The translations under genes were made by a program, and so were the position numbers. From Aptenodytes patagonicus (lineage: Eukaryota; Chordata; Aves; Sphenisciformes; Spheniscidae): DNA of 64,000 nt. Positions 58,351 to 64,000 of the stretch are shown here, piece after piece; the first letter of the stretch is position 1, and each line of letters begins with the position of its first letter. The stretch spans positions 135,709,636 to 135,773,635 of the forward strand of contig NC_134950.1 in the NCBI RefSeq assembly GCF_965638725.1, read 5' to 3'. The notes under the pieces are model-generated. The model made no database searches. It was not told where the DNA came from and saw nothing but the letters and a program-made list of their open reading frames with translations.

Positions 58351-59792
58351 TTTATTTTTCTCTTTCTGCATTGAAGTGAGTACACGTTTACACACGATGT
58401 GACAGAAAAAAAATCATCTGGATACTAACTAAGGTCGTGAGTGTATTTTTCCTTTGTAACAGTCCAGAATATCAGCAGGGAAATAGAAGAAAAGAAAAAA
58501 CACATAACTTTGGCTGGTATATCATCCAGCACCTCTGGTTTTACTGGTGGGTTTTTTTCCTTAATATAGGATTAGAACACCCCCACCCACCCCCAAAAAC
58601 CCACTCACAGCACACTTTTGGCAAAAGTCCCTGAACATACCTTCCCTTCCCCCCCAAATATTCAGTACATTTTAAAAAACAGGCTCAGTGGCACTTTATC
58701 ATGACTTCAGTAATATTTTGAAATACAGTGCATCCACACTGCAATTCACTTTGCTGTAAGGCTAACTTAGACATAAGGCAAACATTACCTTAGCTCTCAA
58801 ATATTCCATGATAAGACACCCTTAGTACATATATCTCTTTTAAATGCAGAGATGCCTTGTTTCCCTTCATTACTTTTCCTCCTGATCAAAAAAGCAATTC
58901 AGGGAGATGGTGTGCTATACTCATCACAAATTGCAAGGTACTAAAAAGTTAAAAAGAAACAGCAATGGATAAAAATAAACAGTATTCACATATCCAAAAC
59001 TTATTTCCATCACTTAAATAATTTTATCTGCAATTACAAAATACATACACTTAAATATCTTTGTAAGAAATAATCATCTAAGATATCACAGATTATGATT
59101 TGCTTTTGATAATCTAACTGCCCTAACTCCGGCATAAAGATGTACCTGGACAGTGTTACTACCTAGGATGTTTTCCTATTATAATTAATTTTCTTAAATA
59201 TACAGTAAATTTTCTCTAGCTATTCTGACAGATAGTGCAAATAAAGACATTCTTTGGGTCACAATTTTAAAATATTTCCGCCAATGCTATCCTCAATTTA
59301 ATATTGTTTTAGTAAATGAGTAACAAAATATTGTAAGTATATACATTTTCTAACACCTGTTTAACAATGCGTTTTCCTCAGTTACCTCGGCTTAACGCAG
59401 ATCACAAAAAATGAATAAGCTACAATACTGCTCACCTATCCAAAAGATATGTTATATTTATACTTAAATAAATATATTTAGAAACCTACCCATAAGTTCC
59501 CCATTGCTTTCCATTTATTATTATTATCCAATGGCATACTACATCAAATCATGATACCAAAATATCTTTAAAGACAACAAAGATCACTTCAGAAGTACTG
59601 CTCAAAGGCAATGAAATAATGCTTTGAGAACCTATGCACATTAAGTTAGGCCTACACAGATCCAGCACATTGCATAACAGAATAGTTTACGCTTCTTTTA
59701 GAGTCAACTACTGCTTTGCCCTAGCCAGAAATAAAAAGCTTATCTTAAATATTACCTATCATAGATGCAGCAACACACATTGGCCCTGTTTG
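58351..59792 (-). other. Probable 3' UTR of CCDC126, end undefined
   Basis: AT-rich DNA downstream of the stop codon with minus-strand AATAAA signals at 59519-59514 (about 275 nt after the stop) and 58356-58351 (about 1.44 kb). Which one is used cannot be read from the sequence. Confidence 0.4.
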
Positions 59793-59974
59793 CTATCTAA
59801 TGTTGCTTGCTGGTTTTACACGTTTATTTGAAGTTACTGGCACCTGATTGCTAGTTCCATTAGTGGTATTTGTTGCTGAGCCATTCACAACGATGTAATC
59901 AACTTTGTTTTCCAATTTCACGAGGCGTTGTAAGATGTCATCCAGAAGAACAGCAATTGTTCTCTTAAGATCAG
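59793..59974 (-). CDS. CCDC126: CCDC126 coding exon 2 (stop codon)
   Basis: 182 nt including TAG at 59795-59793; acceptor ATCTTCAG. It encodes [20 protein letters not shown] and [12 protein letters not shown], near-identical to human, then a sequon-rich tail ending ASNIR. Confidence 0.95.
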
Positions 59975-62722
59975 CTGAAGATAATGGAAAAAACAAATTA
60001 GATCCTATTATTTACTATGTGTGGAAAAGAACTGCTATTTCAACGTATTCACATCTTAAGACTTGCTATCCTTCCTACCGTACTTTTTGGGAAAGAGTGC
60101 AGATTAGTATACAAGTATAGAATTAAATAGCCGCTTGATTTTTCTTTAATACCATTTCTTTGTTACTTTAGGCAAGGAAGATACCACCATTATAGTGAAC
60201 TGTGAACAAAGCCAGTTAAATATTTGAGTGTAAGAACAAAACCACTAGTTGGAGCATTAGACTAGTGACTATTCAAAGGCAGTATTTCAAATTTCATCCA
60301 GACAACAGCACTAGAATACCCAGCTATGACACCTTTTAGCCTCGGACAGCAACAGAATATATTTAAATACTTTCCAACATAAAAAAGGTAGTTCTTAATA
60401 GCTTTCCTCTAAATACAGATCTATCCCACAGAAAAACTGCTATGAGAAAGTATCTTACCACTTCTGACATAAGCTATAAAGCAGGAAAAAAAAAAATTCC
60501 ATATATTTAGGCCTATATTGATTGAAAAACAAGTGAAAGGACAGTAAAAAAATTCCCATATTCTGGAACACAAAACCAGTAACAGACCTTTCAACAAAAG
60601 CTAATAACGCTGTTGTCAATGTTCGTATCACTATCTTCTCTCAGATTTGGAAAAAATTGAACAAGCTTACCAGGTTTTACAAGGTGTTAAGATCCCCCCA
60701 ACACACACAGACACACACAGACTCTCTCCCCGCCCCCCCCCCCCCCCCCAGTCAGTTCTTAACTAACCAGAAAAATTGGGGAGGAAAAACACAGCTATGA
60801 AAGTGAAAAAAGAGGAGTAACACAGATAACATTAAAACCCTAGTAGCAAATGAAAAAAAAAAAAATCTCAGGTCAGTCCCTGCCTCTAAAATTAACTAGT
60901 TCTTGTTTAGTAATGTCATCTTTGGGAAAAAAAAAAAGTTTAAAAAAACTGCTTTACAATTCGAGCCAGAGCAGGGTCTGCTGTCAATGACACACTGTGC
61001 GTCATGTACTCTGTAGTATCATTCTGTGCTCAACAGTCTGAGGGAAGCAATTGTCTACTCAAGTCGTAAGTCTGATGATCAGCATGTAGATCAAGAGTTG
61101 ACTTAATTTTTTTATTAAACTTCAGACAAAACCTCAGAAGGCAAATCTCATTTGGAAATACACTGTAAGACTTCTACAGCAGTAGAAAGCTGCAGTACAC
61201 AAAGGGTTTTTTTTAAAAATTACACAGAAAAGTAATTACACAGTAAAGGCAGGAAATCCTTGAAGACAGAAAAAAAGGGGGTGGGGAGAAGAGGGGGAAG
61301 AAAAGAAAAAGTCGTCTTTTACTGTGGTAAAAATGTTAACTTAATGAATGAAAGAATTAAAGGCTAAGACATTTTGATACTGTCCTCCTCCTCTTGGGTT
61401 GCTTCCTGCTCATCTTGTCATCACAGACTTGCCTCCTTGTTCCTGAGCAGCAGTGAAAAGAGTTCACACAGATTTTTGCTGTTTGTACTCTTACCAGAGT
61501 GCCTACAAAGGGCATCCTACAAATGGTAGAGCCCACCCTTTTAAGGATTCCTTAAGAAGGGGATCAAAGTACTTTAATATAAATCTTCACCTTTTTTTTT
61601 TTTTTAATATTTCTTTCTAAGCCTTGTACTACCCTTATTTTCACAGATACATTTATGACAGAATACAGGTAGTTTCTTCAAACCTAATCCCCAAGGGATT
61701 AACTACAGCTCATTGCAGCCTTCCCTCAAGAGAAGCTACGAGGGACCAAAGAGTTAAAATTATTAAGACATTTTTATAGCTTTGCTAAAAAGATCTTAAA
61801 ATTATAGTCTCAAATCTCTCTTTTCTCTATTTCAGAAGACAGGCACAGGCTCTAGTAATATATTACCAATGAATACTCATCAAGTTAACAGGTAAATCAG
61901 AGAGATACGATGCAGCAAGCGTCAAAGCTCTAGAAACAAGGGACCTTATCTCTAATGGCTACTTCTAAAGCAAGGGGAGATTCTGCTAAATTCATAATTG
62001 CCTTGCAGCCTCAAGACTGCAAACTCAACTAGTATGTTGCTTTCTGCTGCTTTTTTACTACTTAAAGAGAAGAAAATTAAAGAAATAAAAGCAGAAAGTT
62101 AGCAATAAGGCAGAAGAAGAATCTGGAATGTTGAAGTGACTTAATCTAAAGCTCTGTCCCCATATCAAGCATGTGCTTATTCCTCAATAGCTTAAGATTC
62201 AGAAAAAGCACAATGTTACTGTTAATCCTGTAAGTAACAGTAGTCATATACCTGGAGATACCTAAAAAATTCCTGGAAAACAAAAATCTCATGTCTCAAG
62301 CTTGATTTTGCGCCACATCTTAATCTTCAACTTCAGTGAATAAACTAAAATCAAATCAGTTAATACAGAGAGTTTTTCCTCTTAAAGAGCAGTACATACT
62401 ACTTTAAAAAGGAAAAAAAGTGTAACTACAGTTTTCAGGAAAAAAAGACATTTGAGTAACTAGCTTTTTTTTCCCCCCTCTTACCATATCCTGCCATAGA
62501 GGCTCCACCGCCACCGTTCATTAAATTTTTATTTTCTTCTGCCAGTGCTTTGACATATCTTTTACTTAGATCTAGTATCTGTCCACGCAACTCCGCACTG
62601 CTTTGGCGTCTTGGATACTGAAAAGTGTAGCGTAGCAACATCAAACCCCAAATGATTCCAAAAACTAATAAAAACATACTCAGTTTCTGGGACATATTTT
62701 TTCTTGAAAATGTTAGAAACAT
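59793..62722 (-). CDS. CCDC126: CCDC126, small type II membrane or secreted glycoprotein, 2 coding exons
   Basis: Minus-strand exons 62485-62722 and 59793-59974 join in phase 1 to give 139 aa plus stop; human CCDC126 has 140. The N-terminus [15 protein letters not shown] is followed by a hydrophobic segment ([15 protein letters not shown], about residues 16-30), a signal anchor or signal peptide. A coiled coil follows ([40 protein letters not shown]), then a tail with sequons NGS110, NTT115 and NGT118. As I recall, the family resembles the N-terminal region of the MGAT5 glycosyltransferases. Its function is poorly defined. An in-frame TAA about 75 nt upstream of the ATG supports this start. 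5' noncoding exons were not located. Confidence 0.95.
59975..62484. other. CCDC126 intron
   Basis: 2.5 kb between the two coding exons. Apart from the poly-C tract and a G-rich purine stretch at 61268-61312, nothing is recognised. Confidence 0.5.
60728..60750. repeat. Poly-C tract in the CCDC126 intron
   Basis: Five C, G, then about 14 C after a CACACAGAC stretch. The complementary strand is G-rich and in CCDC126 sense, so the pre-mRNA could form a G-quadruplex. Confidence 0.75.
62485..62722 (-). CDS. CCDC126: CCDC126 coding exon 1 (start codon)
   Basis: 238 nt coding: 79 codons plus 1 nt. Donor GATATG|GTAAGA. It encodes the signal-anchor segment and [20 protein letters not shown] with EENKN. 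A GGGG insert-like stretch (NGGGGAS) differs from the human VDVENGAS. The acceptor upstream of the 5' UTR part is ambiguous (candidates near 62741-62790). Confidence 0.94.
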
Positions 62723-64000
62723 TTCTGATGAAGGCCACAGGTGTGTCTTAATTTCAAGAGAAGTAACTGAACTTGGCTTTGTCAAATTATATTACATATT
62801 AAACAAAAATAAGATCTCTATGACGTGAAAAATCTGGCTGGATCATCTTGAATACATCTTCTCATGTTTTAGTTGGTCTTGATTCCTGAAATTTGTAAAA
62901 TATCACATGGTTATTCAAAACTGCTACAGTTGTTGAGATCAAGGACAAATATCAGTTTCCAAATGCAGTATTATTGCATAATCTAGCAAATAGTTGTGTA
63001 TTTGTATCTGCTTAGAGGTGCAGCCATCCTTCTATCTCACCTGTTGTTTACAACGTTTCCACTTCTTATTTTTAGCAATTTTTATTCTCCAAAAGTCAAA
63101 ACTTCTATGCTTCTATGAATCACCTTAAGTATTTTAAATACTGTGATTTGAACTGACATTAAACCCAAATGCATTTAAAACAAAATGCAGTATCTAGAAG
63201 AGACTTGTAAAACACTCATACAAAACATTTTGATCAGTTATACACATATATCTACACACAAGAAAAAGATCTTGTGAAATTATTCACCTGATCCTTACTC
63301 CTCACTTAGAAGCACAGGGCAATTATAAACAGATAAAATGCAGAACAAAGTTTCTTGGTTGGTTAGTTAGTTCGAAGTTGGGCATCATCCTCTTCTGATT
63401 TTGTACAGCATTAAGATTTTTTTTTGTTTTGGTGTCTTGCTAATAAATAAAGAAATAAAACCAAAATGAACTGACACATTGTACCCACTTTTAGCATTTT
63501 ACTACCACTTTAAAAAAGTCTTACCATAGCAGCCAATTCCGATTCCTCAATAGATTAAGGGTTCAGGAGAAAAACAAATGGTAGGAAAGCTTCAGCAGTT
63601 AAACAGCAAGTGTCCAGACAGTTTGAAGCAATATAAGCCAGGCATCTTCAGGGAGCTCTGTATTGGGAGGGTGGGGGGGTGGTGGAAATTAAAACAAAGT
63701 GCAGGACTAAAGAGACCTTCATTTTCACGTGGAGTGGTTGAAGTTGAGGGTTTCAAGCCACATGCTTTTAAAACAGAAACACATTTGTAAACCTAACTTG
63801 AAGCAATTTTTAGGGAAAAACATGGAATCCATTTCCATTTTATTATAAATGCATACATTTGAATGCCCAATAACCGATCTGAACATACTTTAAAAAGAAA
63901 AAAAAAAAACTTGGTAAGAATCTCACTGTGTCCTTCCTCTTGTGTTATAAGACAGTGACAGCAGATGTTCCAGATTCATCATATATGTATATACACATAT
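62723..64000. other. Upstream flank of CCDC126
   Basis: It probably contains the remainder of the first coding exon's 5' UTR and part of the 5' intron of CCDC126. It is AT-rich, with no CpG island, so the promoter probably lies right of the window. No coding sequence is recognised. Confidence 0.45.

Noticed and set aside
1-64000. CRISPR arrays, prokaryotic defence systems, tRNA or rRNA genes
   Set aside because: No regularly spaced repeats, no operon structure and no cloverleaf or rRNA motif was seen. The window is avian nuclear DNA.

Overview
This is vertebrate nuclear DNA, almost certainly from a bird. It carries a CR1 LINE fragment with the typical octamer 3' end, an older CR1 remnant, and a solo LTR of a type I recall from neoavian genomes. 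It also has GC-rich CpG-island promoters and three intron-rich genes in a conserved amniote order. The species cannot be named from sequence alone; a neoavian (non-galliform) bird is my inference from the LTR type.

All three protein genes lie on the minus strand, so they read from right to left: CCDC126 (about 62.7 to 59.8 kb), FAM221A (49.84 to 41.18 kb) and STK31 (36.35 kb to beyond the left edge). The human order is the same (CCDC126, FAM221A, STK31). I resolved 32 coding exons by splice sites, reading-frame continuity and similarity to the human proteins as I remember them. STK31 has 23 exons totalling 2,835 nt (945 codons); its last exon or exons lie outside the window. FAM221A has 7 exons and encodes 296 aa. 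CCDC126 has 2 coding exons and encodes 139 aa. Phases match at every junction.

Layout: 1-36,349 is STK31, a germline Tudor plus coiled-coil plus pseudokinase protein. A 1.04-kb CR1 fragment with a 311-codon open frame lies antisense in one of its introns. 36.1-36.6 kb is the STK31 CpG island. 36.6-41.2 kb is intergenic and holds a 567-bp solo LTR with a 5-bp target-site duplication. 41.2-49.85 kb is FAM221A, with a MIR-like SINE and an old CR1 piece in its introns. 49.4-50.2 kb is its CpG island. 50.2-59.8 kb is intergenic or CCDC126 3' UTR, with one recognisable ancient amniote repeat. 59.8-62.7 kb is CCDC126. The remainder to 64 kb shows no coding sequence.

The three genes have no evident shared pathway: STK31 is a piRNA/germ-granule type Tudor protein, FAM221A is a cysteine-rich protein of unknown function, and CCDC126 is a small type II membrane or secreted glycoprotein. 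The most notable observation is that 3 of the 29 introns complete in the window need a GC rather than a GT donor to keep the conserved frame. No CRISPR, operon, tRNA, rRNA or prokaryote-like system is present, and I found no clearly novel multi-gene system.
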